64,000 nucleotides of DNA from Candidatus Cloacimonadota bacterium (GTDB lineage Bacteria; Cloacimonadota; Cloacimonadia; Cloacimonadales; WRIO01), in the NCBI GenBank assembly GCA_020532185.1, contig JAJBBH010000006.1, positions 1 through 64,000 on the forward strand, read 5' to 3'. A program made the translations under genes and the position numbers. The notes under the pieces were generated by a model. It saw only the letters and a list, made by a program, of their open reading frames with translations, did no database searches and was not told where the DNA came from. Each line of letters starts with the position of its first letter. Within the stretch, counting starts at the first letter, position 1. This document shows, piece by piece, positions 42,097 through 51,395 of the stretch.

Positions 42097-43188
42097 TTAA
42101 TATTTATTTATTATCCAAATAATATAATCAATCTCACTATCTAATAACCCTTCAAATAGAGGTAAGCTAATAATAGTATCACAATATTCTTCTGTGATTG
42201 GGAAGTCTCCTTTTTTAAAACCTAAATGACTATAAGCTAATGAAAGGTGTGGAGGTAAGGGGTAATGAATTTGGGTACAGATTCCATTTTTTGCTAAATA
42301 CTCTTGAAGTTGGTTTCTCTGCTTTGTTTTTATTACAAATAAGTGCCATACATGATCTGAGCCAGCTCTAATTCGAGGCAATGCTATCTTGCTATTTTTA
42401 ATTTCATTTAAATATCTTTGTGCGATATGTTCTCGTTCTTTTCTTAGTTCATCATAATGTTTTAATTTTACAGATAACAACGCAGCTTGTATTTCGTCAA
42501 GTCTGGAATTTGTTCCCAGTAATTCGTTTTGATATTTAACTTTACTTCCATAATTCCGCAGCATTTTTATTTTTTCATAATGTTGTGGGTTGTTGGTGAT
42601 TATGGCACCACTGTCTCCAAATGCACCGATATTCTTAGTTGGATAAAAACTAAAACAGCCAATATCTCCCCAAACACCAGTTGTTTTACTTTTAAACATT
42701 GCACCATGACTTTGAGCACAGTCTTCTATAAGGTATAAATTGTGTTTGCAGGCCAATGCTTTGATTTTTTTAATATTAGCAGATTGTCCATATAAATGAA
42801 CTGCAAGTATTGCTTTTGTTTTATTATTAAGTTTATTTTCAATTGAATCAACATCAATATTATGATACTCGTCTGGTTCGACAAAAATTGGTTTAGCACC
42901 ATTGTTTGTTATACCTAAAATAGATGCGATATATGTATTTGCTGGTACAATTACTTCATCTCCAACACCTATATCTAATGCTTTAAAAGCCAGAGTTAAA
43001 GCATCCAAACCAGAATTTAAACCAACACAGTACTTGGCACCACAAAAAGAAGCAAACTCTTTTTCAAATTCTGCAAGTTTGTTACCCAGTATGTATATAC
43101 CAGATTCAAGTGTAGATATTGCAGCTTGATCATATTCTGTTTTATACTTACGGTAACCTCTATCTAATTGATTGAATTTAATATTCAT
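42097..43188 (-). CDS. fdtB: sugar aminotransferase, FdtB-like (DegT/DnrJ/EryC1)
   Basis: PLP-dependent transaminase placing an amino group at carbon 3 of a dTDP-keto-6-deoxyhexose. 363 aa. Visible: NSGLDALTLAFKALDIGVGDEVIVPANTYIAS (in parts: NSGLDALTLA, VPANTYIAS), EDCAQSHGAMFKSKTTG, and the PLP-binding Lys185 in FSFYPTKNIGAFGDSGA. LRNYGSKVKYQNELLGTNSRLDEIQAA is the family's lid region. Adjacent FdtA genes make the assignment to a Fuc3N/Qui3N-type pathway likely; RmlA and RmlB must be encoded elsewhere. Confidence 0.85.
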   Translation of the reverse strand: MNIKFNQLDRGYRKYKTEYDQAAISTLESGIYILGNKLAEFEKEFASFCGAKYCVGLNSGLDALTLAFKALDIGVGDEVIVPANTYIASILGITNNGAKPIFVEPDEYHNIDVDSIENKLNNKTKAILAVHLYGQSANIKKIKALACKHNLYLIEDCAQSHGAMFKSKTTGVWGDIGCFSFYPTKNIGAFGDSGAIITNNPQHYEKIKMLRNYGSKVKYQNELLGTNSRLDEIQAALLSVKLKHYDELRKEREHIAQRYLNEIKNSKIALPRIRAGSDHVWHLFVIKTKQRNQLQEYLAKNGICTQIHYPLPPHLSLAYSHLGFKKGDFPITEEYCDTIISLPLFEGLLDSEIDYIIWIINKY

Positions 43189-43192
43189 TAAT

Positions 43193-44758
43193 TTATCGCA
43201 CCTTTCTTTTAAAATACAACCTTAATAGCGATGATAGAAAAAATTTCGGTCTTACTATTACGTATAATGTTATTGTTATAAAAAAATCTGTTTTATTTTT
43301 TACAGACAAACTTAACCAATGCTTTTTGATTATATTATAGTAATCGGTGAAAGCGTCATTTTGGTTTATTCTTATTGAGTTTACTTCATAGTCATCAAAA
43401 AAGTATTGTGTTTTATTTGTACTAATTGAGTGTATCTTGGGGAGTTTAATGGCTTTTCTATAAGCTTCATTTAAAAATATTATCCAGCCATCTTCTAAAT
43501 GGTATTTTGATATGCTTGAATAACACTGTTCCGAATAGGCTAAATATTCTTTTTTATTGCTGATTAAATGTGCAATTCTTTCTTCTAATTCATGAAAACT
43601 ACTAAACTTAAATTTTATATTATTTAATGCGATGTCATCAATACTATATGGATCATTATTATTGTTTATGCTAAATATTGGAACTCTGTATTTTGCTGCA
43701 TCAAGAAGTGATGTCAATGAACTTATAGGATAAGAATCTACATAAAAGTCGGATGCTATGTAATATAGGCAAATATTATTTTTCCCCCCTATTGCATTCA
43801 CTTTATAATTAGAATTTATATATAAGTCTTGCCAGAACTTAGTTGATTTATCAGGACCTACAACTATGATTTTTATGTTATCATATCTATTTGATAATGA
43901 GAGAAATAATTCATTAATTCCTCTTCCTTCTATTGGTATGTATTTATGCGTAGAAGCAACAGAAAAAACAATAATGTCATCTTGATTTATTTTTAATATT
44001 TGTCTTGCTTCATGTTTTTTAATAGTTTCTTTTTTTTGTAATGGTATCGGAAGTATGTACTGGTTTGTTTCAGGTATGTTTCTTTTTTGTTTAGATAGGG
44101 TTTTACCAGTTTCCCTGATTTCTAATATGAGATTTGTTATGTTTCTACCTACCCAAAAGCTATGATCTGCATGATTTAAAAGCATAATAGGTCTTTTAAA
44201 CTTTGATAAGGCAATAGAAGGAATTACGTCATAATGGTGAATATGTAAGACAATTGCATCATAGTTTGTGGCTATATTATAAAGCATTTTTGCTCTAGAT
44301 AAAATATCTTTTTTATCATTTTTTAAAAAATATAACTTTGCACCAAGTTTGTTGAAAAAATAAATAAGTTCTTTCGATGTGCAATTTTGAGTTTGGTTTG
44401 TTATTACCAAATCATTTTTTAAAATGTTGCTATAGCTAAACCAATTTTGAAGTATCCTATTGTGCCCACCTATTGTGTTAATTTCAGTTGCAATATGCAA
44501 AACATTTCTAATACGATCTGAAGGAGGCAAGTCTCTACAGGTGACATGAGATAATGATATTTCTTGTAATGCATTTTCAATTTCATGAGAGTAATACAAC
44601 CCAAAATTGTTTTTATGAGCAAGGTGGCATGTTATTTGGAAAAAAACAGCAGCTTGCTCATCATTTTTATCTAAATACGAAAAAGCTTTTTTTTGCGTTT
44701 TATCAAACAGTTTTATTCTTTTTTCATACTCTTTTTGAACTCTTTTACCTTTATACAT
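43193..44758 (-). CDS. glycosyltransferase (GT-B, GT4-like)
   Basis: 521 aa. An N-terminal helical region of about 95 residues (KRVQKEYEKRIKLFDKTQKK) is followed by a GT-B fold: NTIGGHNRILQNWFSY, IHHYDVIPSIALS, DIIVFSVASTHKYIPIEGRGINELF, IIVVGPDKS and, in place of the usual E-x7-E donor site, SSLTSLLDAAKYRVPIFSINNN. The start of the N-terminal domain (Lys/Gln-rich coiled helices) is unlike the other GT4 genes here. Donor and acceptor unknown. Confidence 0.72.
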   Translation of the reverse strand: MYKGKRVQKEYEKRIKLFDKTQKKAFSYLDKNDEQAAVFFQITCHLAHKNNFGLYYSHEIENALQEISLSHVTCRDLPPSDRIRNVLHIATEINTIGGHNRILQNWFSYSNILKNDLVITNQTQNCTSKELIYFFNKLGAKLYFLKNDKKDILSRAKMLYNIATNYDAIVLHIHHYDVIPSIALSKFKRPIMLLNHADHSFWVGRNITNLILEIRETGKTLSKQKRNIPETNQYILPIPLQKKETIKKHEARQILKINQDDIIVFSVASTHKYIPIEGRGINELFLSLSNRYDNIKIIVVGPDKSTKFWQDLYINSNYKVNAIGGKNNICLYYIASDFYVDSYPISSLTSLLDAAKYRVPIFSINNNNDPYSIDDIALNNIKFKFSSFHELEERIAHLISNKKEYLAYSEQCYSSISKYHLEDGWIIFLNEAYRKAIKLPKIHSISTNKTQYFFDDYEVNSIRINQNDAFTDYYNIIKKHWLSLSVKNKTDFFITITLYVIVRPKFFLSSLLRLYFKRKVR

Positions 44759-44788
44759 AGAATACCTTCTAATTTCAATTATTAAAAA

Positions 44789-45673
44789 TCATTTAACATA
44801 AGTTCGCAATATAAACCTTTTATAAAACTCAGCTTCAAACCAAAATCTAAAGTACCAGATGATTAAAAAGATGATATTGACTTTTCTGTAGTTCCTGTAA
44901 TAATACAATTTTGCTTTTCTCCCCATTTTGAGAATATTTCGCTCTTTATAGAATTTACTTGTGGTTAGTCGGTGTTTGTGGATAACATGTATATTTGTGA
45001 GGTATTTTAGTTTTTTATTTGCTTGATAAATCTTTTCACCAAGAATATATTCTTCTCCATACATAAAAAGTGCTTCATCAAAATACCCGATTTTCTTAAA
45101 AAAAATAGAGTTTATCAAAAAGCAGCATCCTGAACCCATTAATATCTTGTCTTCAAAACCTTCAGACTTTTTTCGTGATTTTACAGCATTATTAAGTGGG
45201 ATCAAAATAAAATCAAAAGTATCATAGAAAATATTGCGCCTATTAAATAATATAGGCTTTTCAGGCATATTGTTAGAGTCTAATATCAAAGGGCATGATA
45301 CAACGTATTCGTTGTTGTTTTCTAGTGGTACTACAAGGTTTTTTAACAGGTTTTTATTTGGGAATTCTAGATCATTGTTCATTATTGCTGTGTACTTTGC
45401 TCCAACTTCATATGCTTTTTTAGCTCCGATGTTATTGCCGTAAGAATACCCTCCATTTTTATCTGATTCGATTAAATAAATATCAAATAGATACTCGTTT
45501 GAATTAGTAAACTTTAGAAGTTCATGATAAGAATTGTTGGGAGACTTATTATCAACTATAACAACAAAAAAATTGTCATAATCTAGATCAGTTAATGAGT
45601 TTACAAGGTTGACGGTAAGTTGATAGGTAACATAGTTTAAAATAACTATACCTATTTTAGGGTATTTTTTCAT
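44789..45673 (-). CDS. glycosyltransferase family 2 (rhamnosyltransferase-like)
   Basis: 294 aa GT-A enzyme. Visible: IGIVILNYVTYQLTVNLVNSL, VVIVDNKSPNNSYHEL, SDKNGGYSYGNNIGAKKAYE, IMNNDLEFP (DxD-like metal site), MGSGCCFLINSIFFKKIGYFDEALFMYGEE (in parts: GCCFLINS, GYFDEALFMYGEE) and the terminal basic-hydrophobic helix. The pattern matches cytoplasmic enzymes that extend O-antigen chains. Confidence 0.85.
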   Translation of the reverse strand: MKKYPKIGIVILNYVTYQLTVNLVNSLTDLDYDNFFVVIVDNKSPNNSYHELLKFTNSNEYLFDIYLIESDKNGGYSYGNNIGAKKAYEVGAKYTAIMNNDLEFPNKNLLKNLVVPLENNNEYVVSCPLILDSNNMPEKPILFNRRNIFYDTFDFILIPLNNAVKSRKKSEGFEDKILMGSGCCFLINSIFFKKIGYFDEALFMYGEEYILGEKIYQANKKLKYLTNIHVIHKHRLTTSKFYKERNILKMGRKAKLYYYRNYRKVNIIFLIIWYFRFWFEAEFYKRFILRTYVK

Positions 45674-45707
45674 TTTTAAGTCTCCTGGTTAAAAAGGTAA
45701 TTGACAA

Positions 45708-46820
45708 TCATAATGAAGTGTAAAACGCTTTATATTTCTCTGCAATAATTTGCCAATCGAATACTGCTAAACTATCACTACAGTTTTTGGAAATTACACT
45801 ATAATTATTTATTATATCTTTTATTCTTATGGCAATTTCATTATAGTTTAAAGCTTGCACTGAATATCCAACGAATCCATTTTCAAATAGCCCATCAAAG
45901 CCTTGTCCTTTTGAATATATAATAGGCAAGCCTTGGCTCATAGCTTCTGGATAAACCAAACCAAAGGATTCTTTGATTGAAGGTACGACGCAGATGTCAT
46001 TTTGTCTGTATATTTTTAGTAGTTCTTCTTTTGGTTGTGTCTTTATGTGTTTAAAATTTACATACTTGCTTATCTTAGTTAAAATATTATAATTAACTAC
46101 ATTTCCGACAGCTGTATAATTGACTTTCAATCCTTGTTGCTGAAGTATGTCAATTGCTTTTGCGGTACTAAGTAGGTTTTTATTATTATTGATGTTGCCT
46201 ACATGAAGAATGTTGATATGTTGATTGTCTTGTAGTTTTTTACCTGTACAAGAGTTATTATGCCAAAATTGATCAATTCCACTTGGAAGAACAATAGATT
46301 TTTTTAAGATTGCTTCTTTTTGAGTTTTAGGCACAAACTTTTTTATTAAAAAATCTTTATATGCATTAGATAAAAAGACAATTCCATCAGCTTTTTCAAG
46401 GATTTTTATACCAGTTTTACGTAAATGGAACATCCATTTAATAATAAAATTAATGTCATAGTTTCTAACTGTAACAACATATGGGATATTGTATATCTCT
46501 TTTAATTTGAAGGCAGTATAACCATTATCAAATAGAAAATGTGCATGAAGAAAATTGTAATCGTTTATATTAAATTTTTCTTGTATATCATCAAAAATCA
46601 ATTTATGTTTACGAGTAAAAATTAATCTATCAAAATTGCCAAAACATTGTGATGATAGAACTCTATTGTTATTATAAACATTTGGTCCCAAGACGATTGG
46701 CAAATCGCTTCTCAATGGCACATACGTAAAAACATCTAGCCCTGTGTTTAAAAGAGAGCTTTGTAAGCCTGTATGTACAGCTGAAGAAAAGAAGCCCGAA
46801 TTAATGTTTAAGATTTTCAT
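45708..46820 (-). CDS. glycosyltransferase family 4
   Basis: 370 aa. N-terminal KILNINSGFFSSAVHTGLQSSL, YVVTVRNYDINF and VFLSNAYKDFL, then ILHVGNINNNKNLLSTAKAI, CVVPSIKESFGLVYPEAMSQGLPIIYSKGQG with the retaining GT4 E-x7-E motif (in parts: ESFGLVYPEAMSQGLP) and a final helical tail. Donor unknown. Preceded by a short gap after the fused glycosyltransferase. Confidence 0.87.
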   Translation of the reverse strand: MKILNINSGFFSSAVHTGLQSSLLNTGLDVFTYVPLRSDLPIVLGPNVYNNNRVLSSQCFGNFDRLIFTRKHKLIFDDIQEKFNINDYNFLHAHFLFDNGYTAFKLKEIYNIPYVVTVRNYDINFIIKWMFHLRKTGIKILEKADGIVFLSNAYKDFLIKKFVPKTQKEAILKKSIVLPSGIDQFWHNNSCTGKKLQDNQHINILHVGNINNNKNLLSTAKAIDILQQQGLKVNYTAVGNVVNYNILTKISKYVNFKHIKTQPKEELLKIYRQNDICVVPSIKESFGLVYPEAMSQGLPIIYSKGQGFDGLFENGFVGYSVQALNYNEIAIRIKDIINNYSVISKNCSDSLAVFDWQIIAEKYKAFYTSL

Positions 46821-46874
46821 AATAAATTTCTTTGTAATATTTACTTTAATAATAACATAGGAAAGACATATGCC

Positions 46875-49196
46875 TTATGTTTTCATCACAATACTACATA
46901 TATTATCAGTTGCGTCAGCATAGTTGATGTTGTTAATTAGTTGTTTGCAGGTACTTAATCTAATGCCTTTATGAGGGTCATTGCCTGCTATTAATTCATT
47001 TATTGCATTTTTAATTTCAAAGAGTGAATTAGTTTGAAAGCCAATGCCTCTAAACGTGTATTCTATATCGTTAGGATTAAAATTGGCATATTTATACCAA
47101 TTTGGATTATTGAACAAGACAACAGGCTTATCCAGAGATGCAAACTCAAACATAGCTGAAGAAACATCGGTGATCATGATATCAGCAATAGTTATGTATG
47201 GTGCTAAATCTAAATCTTCAATATATATAACTCTATTGTCATTTTTAGCTAATTCAATATACATGTTTTTATATACTTGATTTGTTGAGCCATGTAGTTT
47301 GATTAATAATATTGTTTTGTCGTCTGTGATGATATCATTTATACGATTCATTACAAAAGGTATCGTTGATAGCTCATCATTAAAAGTGGGGGCAAAGAGG
47401 ATATATTTGCAGTCAAGTGGCAGGTTCATTTGTCTAAGCAAAATCTCTTTTTGATAAGTGCCATTATATAATGCATCGAGTTTTGCCATGCCTGTAATGA
47501 TAACAGGTTTACTGATGATTTTTCTCAATATGCTTGCATGGTACTCTCCAGGTACACAAACAATATCTGCATGCTCTTCTCTTTTTGCTATCTCTGTATC
47601 GGTATAATATTGTCCTTTGCTCAAAATACCATGGCCTATGTGTATAAGCTTGCCACAATTCTGAACCCAAGGATAAACAGAGTCTGCTATTATTGTGATA
47701 TCTGGATTAAAATCTTGAGGTATATTATAAATGGGGATATTATAAGATTTTATTATCTCGAATTCTTTGGGAGTGAAGCCTGCTCTTATATCTGGTGAGT
47801 ATTGCATACAACTGATAGCTAAATCGACTGTATCTTTTAATTCGATTAATTTGTCTTTGATAGGTTTTAAAATCGGAATATGAACGTTTTTAAAGTAATA
47901 CAATAAAACTTTTTTCTTTTTTCGATCAATTGAATTTTGTTTAATAAGCTTGAGCTCTTTTAGATTATAAAGCTTTAAGTAGTCTATTACATCTTGCTCA
48001 ATACTTCTAACAGGTTTAATATTCTTTGTTAAGTTGCTCAGTAAAGATGAGTCATTTAAAACACAGTTTAGGCAATTATAAAGACCGTGTACATCACCAG
48101 CTTGAAAAACCAAACCATCTACTCCATCTCTGACAGCTTCTGGTATTGCTCCCGCATCACTGGCAATAACAGGCGTTTTAGACATAAACGACTCTCTTAC
48201 TAGCCTCGAATAGCTTTCCATTAACGATGGTATAACTGTAATATCGAATGTAGAAAAGATTTTTGGAAGCTGGTCGGGGTGATATGGGCCAAAGTATTTA
48301 ATGTTGTTCGCAGTCGAAGCTTTGGTTAAGATACTGTCCAAATATAAATTATCATCACTACCTCCATATATGTGAAGTTCTGCTTGTTCTTGTGGTATTT
48401 TTTGAAATGCTTTGATAAGATGGTTTAGACCTTTAACTTTTGTTACTCTTCCTGCATAACCAAATACAAATTTATTGTTGATTTTTTTGGTATAAACTTT
48501 TTGTGGAGTAAAGCCAGATGGAATAATTTGAATGTCGTTAAACCCAAAGCTATTGAAAACGTTTTTTAAAAACTTACTTCTTACAACTCGTGCATCCAAG
48601 AGTTTGAACATCTGTAAGTTGTACTTATGCCTCAAATCTTTATATTTTTGTATAGCAGCAATAAAATCCTGTGTAACTGTTCCATGTGTATAATGTTTAA
48701 TATAGCAGTTTGCACATTTGTTTATGGATTCTGGTCCTGAGCAAATATTTTGACTTGGATCTATCAAATGCCATTCTTCACAAATAAGCCAGCTATCACA
48801 AATTGTCATAATTGTTTTAATTTCATTTTTCTTAGCTATCTCTATTGGCACAGCAGAAAGCTGTCCTAAACCGTGTATGTGTACTAAGTCATATTTGTTC
48901 TGCATCAATAAACTATTAAAAGAATTTGCAACAAGTTCGTTTTGAAGATTGTCTGGATTGTAATTTTGTGCTGATTTATACAATTTGTGTACCTTTAAAC
49001 CATTAAATGAGGCTGTTACTAAAGTACCGGACGGATATTCCAAATCGCCTGGTCTAAAGACTGGGTGAAAAATTTCTACGTTAGCTAAACCTGTTTTATT
49101 GATTGCAAGTGCTAAATTCATAGCATAAAGCTGGGCACCTGCATATTTATATGGTGGAAAATCATGACATACAAACAGAATGTTATATTTTGACAT
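46875..49196 (-). CDS. fused GT4 glycosyltransferase and CDP-glycerol glycerophosphotransferase-like domain
   Basis: 773 aa, two enzymes in one chain. Residues about 1-400 are a GT4: FVCHDFPPYKYAGAQLYAM, CDSWLICEEWHLIDPS, FGYAGRVTKVKGLNHLIKAF, PSLMESYSRLVRESFMSKTPVIASD (E-x7-E; in parts: ESYSRLVRESFMSKTPVI). After a linker (KLIKQNSIDRKKKKVLLYYF) residues about 430-770 are a TagB/TagF-like polymerase domain: HIGHGILSKGQYY, VITGMAKLDALY, ILFAPTFNDE, LLIKLHGS, and ADIMITDVSSAMFEFASLDKPVVLFNN (in parts: ITDVSSAMFEFASLDKP). This domain adds glycerol-phosphate, ribitol-phosphate or a sugar phosphate. The fusion suggests one protein attaches a sugar and then a phosphate-linked unit. Confidence 0.85.
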   Translation of the reverse strand: MSKYNILFVCHDFPPYKYAGAQLYAMNLALAINKTGLANVEIFHPVFRPGDLEYPSGTLVTASFNGLKVHKLYKSAQNYNPDNLQNELVANSFNSLLMQNKYDLVHIHGLGQLSAVPIEIAKKNEIKTIMTICDSWLICEEWHLIDPSQNICSGPESINKCANCYIKHYTHGTVTQDFIAAIQKYKDLRHKYNLQMFKLLDARVVRSKFLKNVFNSFGFNDIQIIPSGFTPQKVYTKKINNKFVFGYAGRVTKVKGLNHLIKAFQKIPQEQAELHIYGGSDDNLYLDSILTKASTANNIKYFGPYHPDQLPKIFSTFDITVIPSLMESYSRLVRESFMSKTPVIASDAGAIPEAVRDGVDGLVFQAGDVHGLYNCLNCVLNDSSLLSNLTKNIKPVRSIEQDVIDYLKLYNLKELKLIKQNSIDRKKKKVLLYYFKNVHIPILKPIKDKLIELKDTVDLAISCMQYSPDIRAGFTPKEFEIIKSYNIPIYNIPQDFNPDITIIADSVYPWVQNCGKLIHIGHGILSKGQYYTDTEIAKREEHADIVCVPGEYHASILRKIISKPVIITGMAKLDALYNGTYQKEILLRQMNLPLDCKYILFAPTFNDELSTIPFVMNRINDIITDDKTILLIKLHGSTNQVYKNMYIELAKNDNRVIYIEDLDLAPYITIADIMITDVSSAMFEFASLDKPVVLFNNPNWYKYANFNPNDIEYTFRGIGFQTNSLFEIKNAINELIAGNDPHKGIRLSTCKQLINNINYADATDNICSIVMKT

Positions 49197-49208
49197 TATT
49201 AAAGCCTC

Positions 49209-51311
49209 TTATCCATAAATCATTTCTTTATTTGTTAAAGCATCTTGGTAAGTAGGGCAATACTGCAATGTGTTGTCAATATATTTTTTAGCTAATTTAA
49301 TATTACCCTGCATATAAGTCAATACTGCTAAATTATTTAACAATACTATACTGTATGGATTTAACTCAAAAGATTCTTTGAATAAATCTTCAGCTCTTAA
49401 TTGATTTCCTTGTACAAAAGCTATTTCTCCTAACATAAGCCACGTGGCAGCATTTGATTTACTATTCAGTATTTGAGCATTGAGTAAGTTTTGTGCAACT
49501 TCATACTTTTCATTTTTTATAAGTTGTTCAATTTCAATTTGCTCAGTTAAACTACTTTTAATGGAAGTGTTACCTTGAATAAAAATATCTTTTAAGCTAT
49601 GAAGGTCTGCAATGTTATCATATCTTTGAATTAGTTTATCGATTTGTTCTAATTTGATACTTAAAGGTTGGTTGGACAACCTAAGTCTTTCAATATTGTT
49701 TTGAATGAAGTAATACTCATCAAGCCTATATGCAGTGAAATTATAAGGCAACCCTGGATACATGTAAAAATAATCATTATTATGATTCTTTACAAAGAAT
49801 TTTTTTTCTACAATATAGTTTACACCCATATAGTCAAAAGCTTGTTGGGGTTTCCATGCTTCATAGCAGACGTTATTTATGTCAATGAAGTATATTGGTG
49901 TATTTGTTTTTGCCATATATTTCAATATATCTTTAAAATATTTCACATTTTGCTTTCTGTTAGGAAAGGAAAAAACACTTTTAATAATGCTTCGTCTTCG
50001 TGAAAGTAAATATATTGAAGGGTAGTTACCATAAACATAAATATAGTCATTTTTAATAGTTCTGTCTTTTACATATTTACCAATTACAGGGCATAAATTG
50101 TACATGACTTGAGAGCCTATTGTTACGTTTGCAATATAAGAGATATTTTCTTTTTTTAGTTTTAACAACATTGTTTTTATTGCATTAAATGTGCTAAATG
50201 AAATTAAAAAAATTATCATTACTTTTGATACTATGGAAGTATTTTCAAAGCTATAGTAAATCAGAAAACCTGATAAAATAGCTATTGGTAAATTAAAAAA
50301 ACCAAGTTTTGGTTGATGATAAGATTTTTGCATAAAAATAACGAGTAAATTGAATGGAATTAGACATAAGATATATAAAAAAATACGATCTTTAACAAAA
50401 GCCAATGAGATAATTGATAATAAGACAAATACTATAGAATGTTTAAAAGCAAATTTGAATATTATATAAAATTTTAATATTTCATCCTTTATACTTATGT
50501 GATCATTCCACTTACCCTCAATGTATTCTGAAGTTCCTGTTGAATTGTTATTCTGTTTTGATTTAAAAATATGATTTATTATAACGTAATAAAAGCTGAC
50601 GTAATAGTGAAATAATCTTTTAAGGTAGAACTGAATATCTTCCTTTTTTTTGTCAGAGAAACAAAGAATTATATAATTTGGTAATATTAAGAGAATAAAT
50701 ATAAACCCACTAAAAAAATATAGATTTTCTATAAAAGCAGTATATCTATAGAACAGAGGCAGGGTTAAAACAAACAAATATATTGCTTTGAATTGATAAA
50801 CGAGACTAGCAAAAACACCTGATATAAATAAAAGCCATACATTATGATGGTTTACACCTAAAAAATATAGTGCAATGGTGATTATAAAAGGTAAAGCAAC
50901 AAAGAATTCGGCATATGTTAAGTCAGAGTATGAGTTTGGCTGAGAGATTAATAGTATATAAATAGAAGAGATGATAAAACTCATGTTAATATTGTCCCAA
51001 ATTAAGAAGGAACAACAAAAGATGGCAATATCTGTGATGATATACCAGTAGTACTTTATTTTTTTGGAAAAATATGGGTCTTCAGTTTTGAAAATCAAGT
51101 ATATGTATTGGAAAATTGTTTGTAAGTTAAAGAATGCATCGCCTTTATAAAAAGTATTATTTTTGCTAATAAGATTAGAATAACCATATTTTCTGAATAC
51201 AGATATATAAAACCAGTTACCATCGTCTTCTGACAATTCTTGCTTCAAAATCGGAAAGTGAAAAACAGCCGATAATAATAAAATGACAAAAAAATAGATT
51301 AATAAAAGCAT
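49209..51311 (-). CDS. polytopic membrane protein with C-terminal TPR repeats
   Basis: 700 aa. About twelve hydrophobic segments occupy residues 1-390, including an N-terminal MLLLIYFFVILLLSAVFHF, so it lies in the inner membrane. An Asp-Asp pair right after the first segment (LSEDDGNWFYI) is the position of the catalytic aspartate of GT-C enzymes. The C-terminal 150 residues are TPR-like (IQGNTSIKSSL, LMLGEIAFVQGNQLRAEDLFKESF, NNLAVLTYMQGNIKLAKKYID). Candidate lipid-linked-sugar transferase or polymerase/ligase of the GT-C type; neither Wzx nor Wzy can be assigned with certainty. No other gene in the cluster looks like a flippase. Confidence 0.6.
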   Translation of the reverse strand: MLLLIYFFVILLLSAVFHFPILKQELSEDDGNWFYISVFRKYGYSNLISKNNTFYKGDAFFNLQTIFQYIYLIFKTEDPYFSKKIKYYWYIITDIAIFCCSFLIWDNINMSFIISSIYILLISQPNSYSDLTYAEFFVALPFIITIALYFLGVNHHNVWLLFISGVFASLVYQFKAIYLFVLTLPLFYRYTAFIENLYFFSGFIFILLILPNYIILCFSDKKKEDIQFYLKRLFHYYVSFYYVIINHIFKSKQNNNSTGTSEYIEGKWNDHISIKDEILKFYIIFKFAFKHSIVFVLLSIISLAFVKDRIFLYILCLIPFNLLVIFMQKSYHQPKLGFFNLPIAILSGFLIYYSFENTSIVSKVMIIFLISFSTFNAIKTMLLKLKKENISYIANVTIGSQVMYNLCPVIGKYVKDRTIKNDYIYVYGNYPSIYLLSRRRSIIKSVFSFPNRKQNVKYFKDILKYMAKTNTPIYFIDINNVCYEAWKPQQAFDYMGVNYIVEKKFFVKNHNNDYFYMYPGLPYNFTAYRLDEYYFIQNNIERLRLSNQPLSIKLEQIDKLIQRYDNIADLHSLKDIFIQGNTSIKSSLTEQIEIEQLIKNEKYEVAQNLLNAQILNSKSNAATWLMLGEIAFVQGNQLRAEDLFKESFELNPYSIVLLNNLAVLTYMQGNIKLAKKYIDNTLQYCPTYQDALTNKEMIYG

Positions 51312-51395
51312 TATATTCTCCTATAAGTAGAAGGCAAATAATAGTTTACAGGCTTACAAATATAAATAAATATTATAGTTCCGAATTTTGATTTA

